Of a stretch of DNA of 64,000 bases, positions 34,481 to 43,900 are shown in pieces. Source of the DNA: Phenylobacterium conjunctum (GTDB lineage: Bacteria; Pseudomonadota; Alphaproteobacteria; Caulobacterales; Caulobacteraceae); the NCBI RefSeq assembly GCF_042679085.1, contig NZ_JBHTLQ010000007.1, forward strand, positions 58,622 to 122,621, given 5' to 3'. Both the position numbers and the translations under genes were made by a program. Below the pieces are notes generated by a model, which was given only the letters and a program-made list of their open reading frames with translations, had not been told where the DNA came from and searched no databases. How positions within the stretch are numbered: the stretch's first letter is position 1; each line of letters begins with the position of its first letter.

Positions 34481-34929
34481 TGGGCAAGAAGGCGGATCGT
34501 CAGCGGGCGGAACCGGACCGGGAGCCCCGCACTCAGTATGCCGCCATCCCCTGGCGCAAGGGCGAGCACGGGGTCGAGGTGCTGCTTCTGACCAGCCGGG
34601 AGACCCGCCGCTGGGTGCTGCCCAAGGGCTGGCCGATCAAGGGTCTGAAGCCTGGGCCATCGGCGGCTCAGGAGGCGTTTGAGGAGGCCGGGGTGTCCGG
34701 CCACGTGACCAAGAAGCCGGTCGGTCTCTACCACTACGACAAGCGTCTGCGCTCTGGCCGCCTGCAGCATGTGCGGGTGCAGGTGTTCTCGCTGGCGGTG
34801 GAAACCGAGCTCGACGAGTTCCCGGAAGCCGGCCAGCGCGACAAGGCCTGGGTCCTGCCCGCCGAGGCCGCGCTGCGCGTGGATGAGCCGGAGCTGAAGA
34901 CTCTGCTGGCGGGCTTCAGAGGGAAGTAG
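34480..34929 (+). CDS. Nudix hydrolase
   Basis: A 149-aa Nudix-fold protein. The Nudix box is recognisable (PKGWPIKGLKPGPSAAQEAF then EEAGV), but the early Glu reads Leu and the Arg of REUxEE reads Gln, as in a DIPP-like branch; the catalytic EAFEEAG core is intact. Likely substrates in that branch are diphosphoinositol or dinucleoside polyphosphates. Its ATG shares one base with the Pit stop, so it is coupled to phosphate uptake. Confidence 0.88.
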   Translation: MGKKADRQRAEPDREPRTQYAAIPWRKGEHGVEVLLLTSRETRRWVLPKGWPIKGLKPGPSAAQEAFEEAGVSGHVTKKPVGLYHYDKRLRSGRLQHVRVQVFSLAVETELDEFPEAGQRDKAWVLPAEAALRVDEPELKTLLAGFRGK

Positions 34930-34939
34930 GCTTTGCGCC

Positions 34940-35857
34940 CTAGCTGGGGCGCTGGTGTCGGATGGCGACAGGGTCGACGGCGGCCTGGGCGGTGATCCAG
35001 TCGCGGAAGGCGGCGATTTTGCGCAGGCGGGCGCGCTCCGGCGGCACGACCAGGAAGTAGCCGGTCCCATAGTCCGGGGCGATGTCGAAGGGCTGGACCA
35101 GGCGGCCTTGCGCGATCTCGGTGGCGAAGAAGATCGGCGAGCCCAGGGCCACGCCGTCGCGGGACAGGGCGGCGGCCACCTCAAGGGTCTGGGCGTCGGC
35201 GTTGAAGCCGGGCGGGGCGGCCGGGCCGGAAACCTCCACCCCCGCTGCGGCGAACCAGACGGCCCATTCGTCGGGTGAGCCGATGCGCTCGGCCTTCAAC
35301 AGGTCGGCAGGATCGCGCAGGCCCAGGCGATCGCGGGTGGCCGGGGCGCACAGGGGCGTCTGGACATGGCGGAACAGCGCCGTGACCTGCATGTCCGGCC
35401 AGTCGCCGCGGCCGCCGCGCAACGCCAGGTCAAACTCGCCGCGCCGCAGGTCGGCGACGCTGACCGAGGTGTCCAGGCGCACGGCGATATCGGGATGAGC
35501 GATCTGGAATCCGCCCAGGCGCGGGGCCAGCCACTGGATCGCCAGGGAGGGCAGGGCGGTGATGGTCAGGACCCCGTCCGCGGCGCCGCTGATCTCGTTC
35601 AGGGCCGCCCGCAGGCCGGTCATGGCCTCGGTGGCGGCGCGCGCCAGGCGCTGTCCCTCGGCGGTCAGCGCCACCTCGCGGGTCAGCCGCAGGAACAGGG
35701 GCAGGCCGAGGCGCTGTTCCAGGGCCTTCACCTGCCAGGACACCGCCGCCTGGGTGACGCCGAGCTCCTGGGCCGCGCGCGTGAAACTCGAGAGCCGCGC
35801 GGCGGCCTCGAAGATCCGGATGGCGCTCAAGGGGATCTGGGCGAGGGGATCTGACAT
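34940..35857 (-). CDS. LysR family transcriptional regulator (GcvA-like)
   Basis: A 305-aa LysR regulator. The N-terminal winged helix covers about 8-65 (LSAIRIFEAAARLSSFTRAAQELGVTQAAVSWQVKALEQRLGLPLFLR) and the effector-binding domain about 95-295, with ADLRRGEFDLALRGGRG as in GcvA/AmpR-like members. A perfect 17-bp dyad with the T-N11-A LysR motif overlaps its start codon. The only gene on the other side is a 57-codon frame, so its target is unclear. Confidence 0.93.
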   Translation of the reverse strand: MSDPLAQIPLSAIRIFEAAARLSSFTRAAQELGVTQAAVSWQVKALEQRLGLPLFLRLTREVALTAEGQRLARAATEAMTGLRAALNEISGAADGVLTITALPSLAIQWLAPRLGGFQIAHPDIAVRLDTSVSVADLRRGEFDLALRGGRGDWPDMQVTALFRHVQTPLCAPATRDRLGLRDPADLLKAERIGSPDEWAVWFAAAGVEVSGPAAPPGFNADAQTLEVAAALSRDGVALGSPIFFATEIAQGRLVQPFDIAPDYGTGYFLVVPPERARLRKIAAFRDWITAQAAVDPVAIRHQRPS

Positions 35858-35871
35858 AAGCGACGCTTATG
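35855..35871. promoter_or_regulatory. LysR box (perfect palindrome)
   Basis: CATAAGCG-A-CGCTTATG is a perfect dyad with a T-N11-A core, the classic LysR-type binding site. It includes the start codon of the regulator and faces the small gene at 35953. Autoregulation is the simplest reading. Confidence 0.72.
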
Positions 35872-35952
35872 AATACACGAGGAGACCCCGTTTGTCAGCC
35901 GCGCGGTGCGGCGCGAGAACCCTGTTCAGCCAATGGCTTCAGGAGCGACGCG

Positions 35953-36126
35953 ATGGAAGAACTCAGCAGACTGCATAAGGACGTTCCCTTCGGCTGGGTC
36001 CAGATGCTGGCGCAATGGCTGTGGACAGGGCGCGAACGCCGAAAGCCCCTCCCCCTTGTGGGGAGGGGTTGGGTTGGGGGTGTGAGCGCCGTGGGTCCGG
36101 GGCGCCGCCAACAGCCGCCCCAGTGA
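35953..36126 (+). CDS. Possible 57-aa protein divergent from the LysR gene
   Basis: An ATG at 35953 is preceded by AGGAG at ideal spacing (35941-35945). The first 33 or so residues (MEELSRLHKDVPFGWVQMLA, then an aromatic and Arg-rich part ending RERRKPL) look like a small regulatory or DUF1127-type protein, but no family is confirmed. The rest of the frame (from PLPLVGRGWVGG) is translated from a GC-rich hairpin repeat, which suggests the original 3' end was replaced when the repeat inserted. The divergent LysR box makes it a plausible target. Confidence 0.4.
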   Translation: MEELSRLHKDVPFGWVQMLAQWLWTGRERRKPLPLVGRGWVGGVSAVGPGRRQQPPQ

Positions 36127-36194
36127 AATCCGTCAGGCCTGCGCAGACACCCCCACCCCCTACCCCCTCCCCTCAAGGGGGAGGGGTGGGTTGG
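36046..36194. repeat. Inverted GC-rich hairpin repeat
   Basis: Two halves, 36046-36082 and 36148-36194, are imperfect inverted copies, each also a hairpin (CCCCTCCCCCTTGTGGGGAG, and CCCCTCCCCTCAAGGGGGAG). They occupy the end of the small frame and the gap before the next gene. Confidence 0.7.
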
Positions 36195-36224
36195 CTGCCA
36201 CCGCCATTTGCCTAATGGGCGTGA

Positions 36225-36965
36225 TCAGCCGGCGGCCGGCGGCGGGGTCGGGGCGCGGGCGATCCAGATCTGATTGCCGCGGGCGAGGAGCTTGCCGTCC
36301 GCGTCGTGCAGGGCGACGCCGGAGAAGAACTTGCGGCCCTCGCTCTCCTGGGTCCAGGCGCTGACCACATAGGTCTGGCCGGCGCGCGGACGCTCCAGGA
36401 CCTCGCCGACCATGGAGCCGAGCAGGCCGGCATGACCATTGGTCTTGATGTGCCAGCACATGGAGCCTGGGCAATCGAGGGCGGCCCAGGTGATCTCGTC
36501 CGGGACCGTGCCGTCGGCGTCGGCGAAGTTGGCGTGTGGGGTCCACAGACCGGCGCACTGGCCCTCCGGGGCGCCCTCGACCTGACCCACATGGACGCCC
36601 AGACCTTCGCCGTCCTCACGCTCGACGCAGCAGGAGAAGCAGCCGCGGTGCAGGGGCCGCTTGGCGAACACCGAGCCCTCTTGGGCGGCGCGGGCCGCCT
36701 CGATGGAGGGCGGGGTTGGCGGTTCGGGCAGTTCGGTGGCGAGCGCAGGACGGGCCGAGCCGATCGGCTGGCCCTCAAGGCCCAGCAGGGTGACGGCGCC
36801 GTCCTCGCCCGGCTGCAGGGCGAGGTCGGCGTCCAGCGGGATCAGGGCGCGCAACATGGCCTGGCCGCGGCCACCCACCGCCTTGGCGAGCAGGCCGCTG
36901 ATGTATCCGCCATTGGCCGAAATGGGCGGGCCGCGGAACTGGCGCGGCACGTGAATCTCAGACAT
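36225..36965 (-). CDS. Thioesterase-superfamily-like (hotdog) protein
   Basis: A 246-aa protein beginning MSEIHVPRQFRGPPISANGGYISGLLAKAVGG, with the N-G-G-Y helix found in acyl-CoA thioesterase-like hotdog proteins. A second hotdog half would span about 150-235 (WAALDCPGSMCW, YVVSAWTQESEGRKFFSGVALHDADGKLLARGNQIWI). A Cys-rich loop (RGCFSCCVERED) sits between. A double-hotdog acyl-CoA or acyl-thioester binding role is likely; catalytic residues cannot be assigned. It stands alone between repeats. Confidence 0.68.
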   Translation of the reverse strand: MSEIHVPRQFRGPPISANGGYISGLLAKAVGGRGQAMLRALIPLDADLALQPGEDGAVTLLGLEGQPIGSARPALATELPEPPTPPSIEAARAAQEGSVFAKRPLHRGCFSCCVEREDGEGLGVHVGQVEGAPEGQCAGLWTPHANFADADGTVPDEITWAALDCPGSMCWHIKTNGHAGLLGSMVGEVLERPRAGQTYVVSAWTQESEGRKFFSGVALHDADGKLLARGNQIWIARAPTPPPAAG

Positions 36966-37075
36966 CGAAACAAAAGTCCTGAAGAAACAAAGGGTTTGAA
37001 AAGTCGGTAGCTCGAATGGGGGGATAGTAGGAAATGCGAACCCCTCAGGGCAAGACGGAACGCCCTCTGCTCAGG

Positions 37076-37202
37076 CGTCATGGCCGGGCTTGTCCCGGCC
37101 ACCTATACGCGCCTGAGGTCCAGGCCTGGGCGCGGTGGTTCGGCCTCATTCAATCCGCCGACACGGTGTTCATGGATGGCCGGGACAAGCCCGGCCATGA
37201 CG
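37076..37202. repeat. 127-bp element with perfect 26-bp terminal inverted repeats
   Basis: The ends 37076-37101 and 37177-37202 are exact reverse complements, each also a hairpin around GGCCGGG and CCCGGCC. The centre (37102-37176) has no coding content recognised. The layout is that of a MITE or a large REP-type element. The rest of the gap 36966-37219 shows nothing else. Confidence 0.85.
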
Positions 37203-37219
37203 GTCGAAGGGGAGCTGGC

Positions 37220-39025
37220 TCAGCCGACCAGCGCCGCCGGGACCTCCAGTTCGAGGTCGAGCAGTTGCTGGGCCTTGCCCTTGGCCAGGGCGTCGAGGCG
37301 CAGGCTGGAGAACTGGCCGCCGCCCAGGGCCTGGATGCAGTGGAAATTCAGGGCGTTCATGCCCGGCAGCTCGTAGCGGATGACCTTGGGGGCTGGGGCG
37401 CCGGCGAACTCGTGGGCGAACCAGGTCTTCACCCGGACCTCCGTCAGGGCGGCGCGGATCCAGGGCAGGAGCTCCGGCTTGCGGGCGATGACCCCGACAT
37501 TGAAGGCGTCACCCTTGTCGCCGGAGCGAGCCCAGGCGACGTCGACCAGGCGCACCCTCTTCATCGGACCGGCGGCGTCCGGATCGGCGGGGACTGGCGG
37601 ACGCACGGTGGCGGCGGGGTCGTAGGCGACCGGCGGGCGCGGGGCCTCGATGGTCAGGGTCTGGCCGCCCACATCGACCGTGGCGGGCAGGTCGGCGCGG
37701 GGCAGCAGGATCGAGAACACGCGGGCCACAGGCGTGATGGTCGGGGCGCCGCCGAACCAGCCGGTGGAGCCGACGCTCATCGAGGTGGTCGGCGAGGCGA
37801 ACTCACGCATCATCAGGCCCAGGGCCTCGGCGCTCTCGTGCTCGGCGCCGATGCGGGCGACCACTTCGCGCACGTCGCGCAGGGCCGGGTTGGCGTTGGC
37901 GCCATAGGTCGCCTCGGCGCCCAGCACCTCGACGCGGGTGTCGCGGAAGGCGGGCAGGTTGCGGTCGCGCAGCATTTCGGACACGCGCATCAGCACGGCG
38001 TCAGCCTGGCGGGCGGCCTTGGCGGCGGCCTCGCGGCCCACCACGGGCATGGCGCCGATGAACCGGAAGCCGTCGCCGAAGGTCACGCAGACCTTGTAGC
38101 GGTCCGAGGCCGGATAGCCCTTGGCCCCGGTGACCAGGACGCGGTTCGGGCCGGCCTGTTCGCACTTCACTTGCGTGAAGTCGCAGACCACGTCGGGCAG
38201 GGCGTAGGCCTGGGGATCGCCGACCTCATAGAGGATCTGTTCGGCCACGGCGGCAGGCGAGACCAGGCCGCCAGTGCCTTCGGGCTTGGTGACGACGAAG
38301 CTGCCGTCGGCGTGGCACTCCACGATCGGATAGCCGATGTGGGCCCAGTCGGGGACGTCGCGCCAGTCGGTGAACAGGCCGCCGGTGGCCTGGGCGCCGC
38401 ACTCGATGACGTGGCCGGCCAGGGAGCCGGTCGACAGCTGATCGTGGTCCTCGTCGGTCCAGCCGAACTCGTACATCAGCGGGCCAAGCGTCAGGGCTGA
38501 GTCGACCACCCGGCCGGTGATGACCATGTCGGCCCCGGCGGCCAGGGCCGCGGCGATGGGGCGGCCGCCGAAATAGGCGTTGGCGGAGAAGACCGCCTTG
38601 GGGTCCGGGAAGGGGGCGTCGGTGAACATCTCCGACAGACCCTGGGCTTTCAGGGCGTCGAGCTGGTCCATCAGGTCGTCGCCCTCGACGATGGCGATCT
38701 TGAAGGACAGGCCCGCGGCGGCGGCCAGCTCCTCCATGCGGGCGCGGCAGGCGCGGGGATTGAGGCCGCCGGCGTTGGTGATGATCTTGACGCCCTGGGC
38801 CTTGAGTTCCTGGAGATTGTCCTTCCAGACCCACTCGGTGAAGTCGCGGGCATAGCCCTGGTCGGGGCGTGCGGCCTTCAGCTGGCCCAGGGAGGACATG
38901 GTCGCCTCGGCCAGGTAGTCCAGCATCATGTAGTCGAGCTTGCCGCCCTTAAGCAGCTGGGGCGCCGCCACCGAGCTGTCGCCCAGGAAGCCGCCTGCGC
39001 CACCGATCCGAACCACCTTGGCCAT
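37220..39025 (-). CDS. AtuA family acyclic-terpene-utilisation-like protein (DUF1446 fused)
   Basis: A 601-aa protein joining an AtuA/DUF1446 domain (about 1-450; RIGGAGGFLGDS, ITNAGGLNPRACRARMEELA, TGRVVDSALTLGPLMYEFGW) and an AtuA-associated C-terminal domain (about 485-595; VAWARSGDKGDAFNVGVIARKPE, ALNFHCIQALGGG). In Pseudomonas AtuA acts in citronellol and geraniol degradation. The molecular activity of the family is not settled. No other atu genes (carboxylase, dehydrogenase) adjoin here. A role in terpenoid or branched acyl breakdown is inferred only from the family. Confidence 0.88.
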   Translation of the reverse strand: MAKVVRIGGAGGFLGDSSVAAPQLLKGGKLDYMMLDYLAEATMSSLGQLKAARPDQGYARDFTEWVWKDNLQELKAQGVKIITNAGGLNPRACRARMEELAAAAGLSFKIAIVEGDDLMDQLDALKAQGLSEMFTDAPFPDPKAVFSANAYFGGRPIAAALAAGADMVITGRVVDSALTLGPLMYEFGWTDEDHDQLSTGSLAGHVIECGAQATGGLFTDWRDVPDWAHIGYPIVECHADGSFVVTKPEGTGGLVSPAAVAEQILYEVGDPQAYALPDVVCDFTQVKCEQAGPNRVLVTGAKGYPASDRYKVCVTFGDGFRFIGAMPVVGREAAAKAARQADAVLMRVSEMLRDRNLPAFRDTRVEVLGAEATYGANANPALRDVREVVARIGAEHESAEALGLMMREFASPTTSMSVGSTGWFGGAPTITPVARVFSILLPRADLPATVDVGGQTLTIEAPRPPVAYDPAATVRPPVPADPDAAGPMKRVRLVDVAWARSGDKGDAFNVGVIARKPELLPWIRAALTEVRVKTWFAHEFAGAPAPKVIRYELPGMNALNFHCIQALGGGQFSSLRLDALAKGKAQQLLDLELEVPAALVG

Positions 39026-39114
39026 GTTCCGCTCCCCGTCTGTGTCGGGGCGCAGGTGGGACTTAAAGGACGGGCTGGGTCAAGCCGGCGACGTAGCGGC
39101 AGGGGTGGAGTTTT

Positions 39115-39627
39115 TTACGGCGACTTGGGACCCGCGCAGGCGCCGCGGAAGGCGCGGACGGCGGCCCTCTCACGCTCGGCTCGGGTGTCCAGGTTGCGGG
39201 TGTCCCGGCCGATGCTGAGGGTCAGCTGGCCGGTGGCGGCGAAGCTGTTCAGGACCGGATCGGCGGCGGCCAGACGCGCCTCAAGGGCGGGGTAACCGCC
39301 GTCGGCCTTGGGGGCGCTGAGCGGATAGGACCCCTTGGCCTTGCCGCTGGCCATGTGGGCGGCCTTGGCGACGGGTTCGCCCTCGGGCGGGAAGAAGATC
39401 AGCCGCACCTGGGGCAGGGCGCACTGGAACATCAGGCCGACGGCGTCGGTGCCGGCGATCCCGTAGGCGAGCTTGGCGGTCTCGGCCCGGTTGGCCGCCA
39501 CATAGGCCCAGGACCCGCCGCCCGCCTGAGCCGGGGCGGCTGGCGCGGTGCGCATAGGACCGGTGGTGGAGCAGGCGGCCAACAGGCTCGCGCCCGCCAG
39601 GGCCAGGATTGTGATCGACCGCGTCAT
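39115..39627 (-). CDS. Putative lipoprotein of unknown function
   Basis: A 170-aa protein with a lipoprotein signal (MTRSITILALAGASLLAAC). The ATG at 39627 is preceded by GGGGGGA. The mature domain contains MFQCALPQVRLIFFP and the C-terminal FRGACAGPKSP, giving two cysteines that may pair. No family recognised. It follows the DsbA-like gene by 21 bp and may be co-transcribed with it. Confidence 0.72.
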   Translation of the reverse strand: MTRSITILALAGASLLAACSTTGPMRTAPAAPAQAGGGSWAYVAANRAETAKLAYGIAGTDAVGLMFQCALPQVRLIFFPPEGEPVAKAAHMASGKAKGSYPLSAPKADGGYPALEARLAAADPVLNSFAATGQLTLSIGRDTRNLDTRAERERAAVRAFRGACAGPKSP

Positions 39628-39648
39628 GGTTCCCCCCGGAGCCACACC

Positions 39649-40296
39649 TTAGTGGACGTTGGCCGGCGGGCCTTCCAGCCAGCGCTGGAGCACGGCGATC
39701 ACCTGGTCGCCGGGCGCGAAGCCGCGGGTCACGACGCCGAAGGCGCCGTCCGGGCCGGGGCCGGCCACCAGGGTCGGAAAGCCGGTGACCCCTGCGCGCT
39801 GGCTCATGCCGTAGTCGGCCCAGGTCTCGCGCTTGAGCTCGTCGGTGTCGAGGTCGGCGCGGAAGGCGTCGCGATCGACGCCGTATTCGGCCGCCAGATC
39901 GGCGAGCACGTCGAAATTGGTGACGTCCTGGCCCTCGCCATAGAAGGCGGCCTGCAGCCGGCCCAGATAGGTCAGGGCCTTTTCCGGGTCTTCGCGGCGC
40001 ATGCGCACCACGGCGCGGGCGCCGGGGTCGGTGTCATAGAGGAAGCCCTCGCGGTCGATCCCCGAGCGGTCGAAGGGCAGGCCGGTCGCCTCATGCACAT
40101 GATGCCAATGGCCGGCCAGGCTGTCCTTGGCCTCCTGGCTCATGGGCTCCTCCGTGCCGGGGCGCAGGCCGCCCATGACCAGACGGATCGGCAGGGCGCG
40201 GCCGAAGGTTCGCCGGATGTCGGCGACGACCGGCGAGAAGCCGTAGCACCATGAGCACATGGGGTCGGCGAAATAGATCAGGTGAGGACCATCCAT
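39649..40296 (-). CDS. DsbA family (FrnE-like) thioredoxin-fold protein
   Basis: A 215-aa DsbA-family protein without signal peptide. The active motif is Cys14-Ser-Trp-Cys17 in FADPMCSWCYGFSPV, followed by the helical insert and a cis-Pro segment in VTGFPTLVAGP. The layout matches cytoplasmic FrnE-like or 2-hydroxychromene-2-carboxylate-isomerase-like members. A disulfide oxidoreductase or isomerase role in the cytoplasm is likely. It precedes the lipoprotein gene by 21 bp. Confidence 0.88.
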   Translation of the reverse strand: MDGPHLIYFADPMCSWCYGFSPVVADIRRTFGRALPIRLVMGGLRPGTEEPMSQEAKDSLAGHWHHVHEATGLPFDRSGIDREGFLYDTDPGARAVVRMRREDPEKALTYLGRLQAAFYGEGQDVTNFDVLADLAAEYGVDRDAFRADLDTDELKRETWADYGMSQRAGVTGFPTLVAGPGPDGAFGVVTRGFAPGDQVIAVLQRWLEGPPANVH

Positions 40297-40333
40297 GCGC
40301 CGATCCTAGCACCGCCCGGACGCGCCGCGAGTC

Positions 40334-40933
40334 CTATTGAGGCGTGGGCGCGGCTTCCGCGGGCGGGGCTTCCGGGGCGGGCGGCGGGGCCTCTTCCTCG
40401 GCGTTGGCCTGGAAGGCCGTGCCCATCAGCTTGGCCCGCTTCTCGAGCTCGGTGGCGGTAGGGGCGCAGCGGGCGGGCAGGGTCCAGCCCATCCATTGCT
40501 GGGCGACGGTGCGCACCGGCAGGGTGTCAGCGCCGGCCCAGGCCTTGCGGCCCTGGCCGATCAGGGCGGCGCCGCGGGTGTTGATCGGCTTCAGGCTGGC
40601 CTTTTCCGCCGCCTGCATGGCGCGGGCGAACAGCTTCATGTTGCCGCGGCTCATGGTCACCAGGTCGTCGTAGGTCTTCATGTCCTGGGCCAGGGTCGAG
40701 CCTGGCCGCTGGAACTGGGCCTCGATGCGGCTGACCTCGGGGATCATGCGGTCGTGCAGGTCGAGATAGCCGGACAGGGCGCCGTAGCACCAGGCGACCA
40801 GGCCGTAGTCGTCCTTGGGCGCGCCGGGCGGCCAGGGCAGCTCTTCCTCGACCGGCGGGGGCTCTGCGGGCGCGGCGGCGGCCGGCGGGGCGTCCTGGGC
40901 GGCGAGGAGAAGGGCGAGGAGAAGGGCTGACAT
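40334..40933 (-). CDS. Exported protein of unknown function
   Basis: A 199-aa protein with a short hydrophobic start (MSALLLALLLAAQ) that may act as a signal peptide. A Pro/Ala-rich linker precedes a helical core (about 40-165) with DYGLVAWCYGALSGYLDLHDRMIPEV and a C-terminal Pro/Glu/Ala tail. Two cysteines (AWCYG, ARCAP) may pair. No known domain. It lies 29 bp after the hydantoinase gene on the same strand and could be co-transcribed. Confidence 0.68.
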   Translation of the reverse strand: MSALLLALLLAAQDAPPAAAAPAEPPPVEEELPWPPGAPKDDYGLVAWCYGALSGYLDLHDRMIPEVSRIEAQFQRPGSTLAQDMKTYDDLVTMSRGNMKLFARAMQAAEKASLKPINTRGAALIGQGRKAWAGADTLPVRTVAQQWMGWTLPARCAPTATELEKRAKLMGTAFQANAEEEAPPPAPEAPPAEAAPTPQ

Positions 40934-40962
40934 GAAGCGGCGCTACCTGTGAATTTCGGCGG

Positions 40963-43900
40963 TCAGATGGCGGACGACCCGCCGAAGCCCCCGCCACCGG
41001 GGGTCTCGATCTCGATCAGGTCGCCAGGCTTGACCGTAACGGAGAAGCAGCCGGGAAGCTCCCTGACGGCGCCGCTTTTTTCGATCAGCCGCTGACGGCC
41101 GGGCTTCGCGGCTCCGCCGCCGGCCAGGCCCTGAGGGGCATGGTCCCTGCGGGTGGAGAGCAGGGCGGCGTCCATGGGGGCCAGGAAGCGGATGCGGCGG
41201 ACGGCGCCGTCGCCGCCCATGTGCGCGCCCGCCCCGCCCGAGCCATGGCGCACGCCGAAGGTCTCGACCCGCACCGGAAAGCGGCGCTCCAGGATCTCCG
41301 GATCGGTCAGGCGCGAGTTGGTCATGTGGGTGTGGACCGCGCTGGTCCCGGCCGCCGTCGCCGTCGCGCCGGCCCCGCCGCACAGGGTCTCGTAGTACTG
41401 GCGGATCTCGTCGCCGAAGGTGAAGTTGTTCATCGAGCCTTGGGCGTTGGCCATGACGCCGAGGGCCGCATAGAGGGCGTCGACCACGTGCTGGCTGGTT
41501 TCCACATTGCCGGCCACCACGGCGGCGGGCGGATGCGGGGCCAGCATGGAGCCGTCGCGGGTGAGGATGCGCAGGGGCTTCAGGCAGCCGGCGTTGAGCG
41601 GAATGTCGTCGTCCACCAGGGTGCGGAAGACATAGAGCGCCGCAGCGTCGACGATGGCCGAGGGGGCGTTGAAGTTGCTGGGCAACTGGCCGGCGCTGTC
41701 GCTGAAGTCGAGGACCGCCTCACCGGCTTCGGCGTCGACGGTGGTCCGCACCACGATCTCGCCGCCGCCATCCATGGGCACGCGGGCCTCGCCGTCCTTC
41801 AGCCGCCCCACCGCGCGGCGCACGCAGGCCGCGGCGTTGTCCTGGACGAAGCTCATATAGCGGGCGACGACCTGCGGGCCGAAGGCGCGGATCATCTCGG
41901 CCACGGCAGAGGCGCCGGCCTGGCAGGCGGCGATCTGGGCCTTGAGGTCGGCGAGGTTGCGGTCGGGCGCGCGGCTGGGCCAGGCGCCGGCGGTGAGCGC
42001 GGCGCGGGTCTCGGCCTCCAGGAAGACGCCGCCGCGCATGATCGGCAGGGCGTCGAGCAGGACGCCCTCCTCATCGATGGTCTTGGAAAAGGGCGGCATG
42101 GAGCCGGGCTGGATCCCGCCCACGTCAGCATGGTGGCCACGGGCGGCGACGTAGAAGGCGGGCTTCGCCTCATGGCCCATGAAGACCGGCATGACCACGG
42201 TGATGTCGGGCAGGTGGGTGCCGCCCGCATAAGGGTTGTTGAGTGCGAAGGCGTCGCCGGGGTTCAGGATCGGGTGGCGGTCGCGGACCGCGCGGACCGA
42301 GGCGCCCATGGAGCCCAGATGGACCGGCATGTGCGGCGCGTTCGCCACCAGGCCGCCGTCGTCGTCGAACAGGGCGCAGGAGAAATCGAGCCGCTCCTTG
42401 ATGTTCACCGAATGGGCGGTGCGCTCCAGGGCCGCGCCCATGGCCTCGGCCACGCCCATGAAGCGGCGGTTGAACAGCTCCAGGGTGACGGGATCAGGCT
42501 TGTCGAGGGCGATGGTCCGGCGGGCCAGGGCGCCGTTACGGGTCAGGCGGATCAGCCCGTTGGCTTCGGATGTGGCGCGCCAGCCGGGAGCCAGGGCGAT
42601 CTGGGTGTCGCCGCGAACGATCAGGGCGGGCCCCTCGGCGGTGGTCAGGGTCTCGGCGGCGAGGATGGGGGCGTCGTGGGTCTGGCCATGGGCGAACATC
42701 CCAATCCGCTCATCTCCGCGAAAGCGGGGATCCATGCTGAGGTTGGGCTTGTCGGAGAGGCCGTTTGGATCCCCGCCTTCGCGGGGATGAGCGGAAGAGG
42801 GTTGGGCGGCTTCGGCTTCAACGCTGGCGATCAGGATCGTGCGCTGGGGTTCGATGAAGCCGAACAGGCGCTGGTGGGCGGTCTCGAAGGTGGCGCGGAG
42901 GTCGGCCAGGGACGACAGCGGCGCGGGCAGTTCGGCGTCGGCGCCGTCATAGCGCAGGCGCAGGGTCAGGCGGATTTCGCCTTCGTCCGCGCCCTGTTCG
43001 GCCAGGGCCGCGCGGGCGGCGCCCTCGACCTCGGCGCAGAGGCGCTTGGCCTTGGCGAGGCCTTGGTCATCGAGCGCCTCGTCCAGGCCGGCCTGACGCA
43101 GGGCCGCGACCCGGGCCTGGCCTATGCCCCAGGCGGACAGGACGCTGCCGTGGCGGGGGCATAGCACCTCGTCGATCCCGAGCGCCTCGGCGGCCTGGCA
43201 GGCGACCTGGCCGGCCGCGCCCCCGAAGGCGACCAGGGCGTGGTCGCGGGGATCAAAGCCGCGCTCGGTGGAGATGCGGCGCACGGCCTGGGCGGTCTGT
43301 TCCACGGCGACAGCGACGAAGCCCTCGGCGGCGGCTTCCAGGCTCTCTGCGCCCATGGCGGTGGCCAGTTCGGCCAGGCGGGCGCGGGCGGCCTGCGGGT
43401 CCAGGGGCTGGTCGCCCTTGGGGCCGAACACCTTGGGAAAGAAGCGGGCGTCCAGGCGGCCCAGCACGATATTGGCGTCGGTGACGGTGGCGGGGCCGCC
43501 GCGCCCGTAAGCCGCCGGGCCCGGATCGGCGCCGGCGCTTTCAGGACCGGAGCGGGCGCGGAAGCCGTCGAAGCCCAGGATCGAGCCGCCGCCGGCCGCG
43601 ACGGTCTCCACGTCCAGCATCGGGCTGCGCAGGCGCGCGCCGGCCACGCGGGCCACGTCCTTGCGCTCCAGAACGCCCGCATAGCGGCAGACGTCGGTTG
43701 AGGTGCCGCCCATGTCGAAGCCGATGACGGCGGGGCTGTCGGCCTGTTCGGCGGTGCGGGCCACGCCGACCACGCCGCCGGCGGGCCCGGAGACCACGGC
43801 GTCGCGACCGCGGAAGGCGGCGGCGTCCACCAGGGCGCCGGACGAGGTCATGAAGTAGAGCGGCGCGCCGGCCACGGACGAGGCCACGCGGTCCACATAG

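Noticed and set aside
41140..43164. A 674-codon plus-strand frame opposite the hydantoinase gene
   Set aside because: Antisense shadow: composition is biased to Gly, Ala, Val, His and Asp, without domain motifs, while the minus strand encodes an intact HyuA-HyuB.
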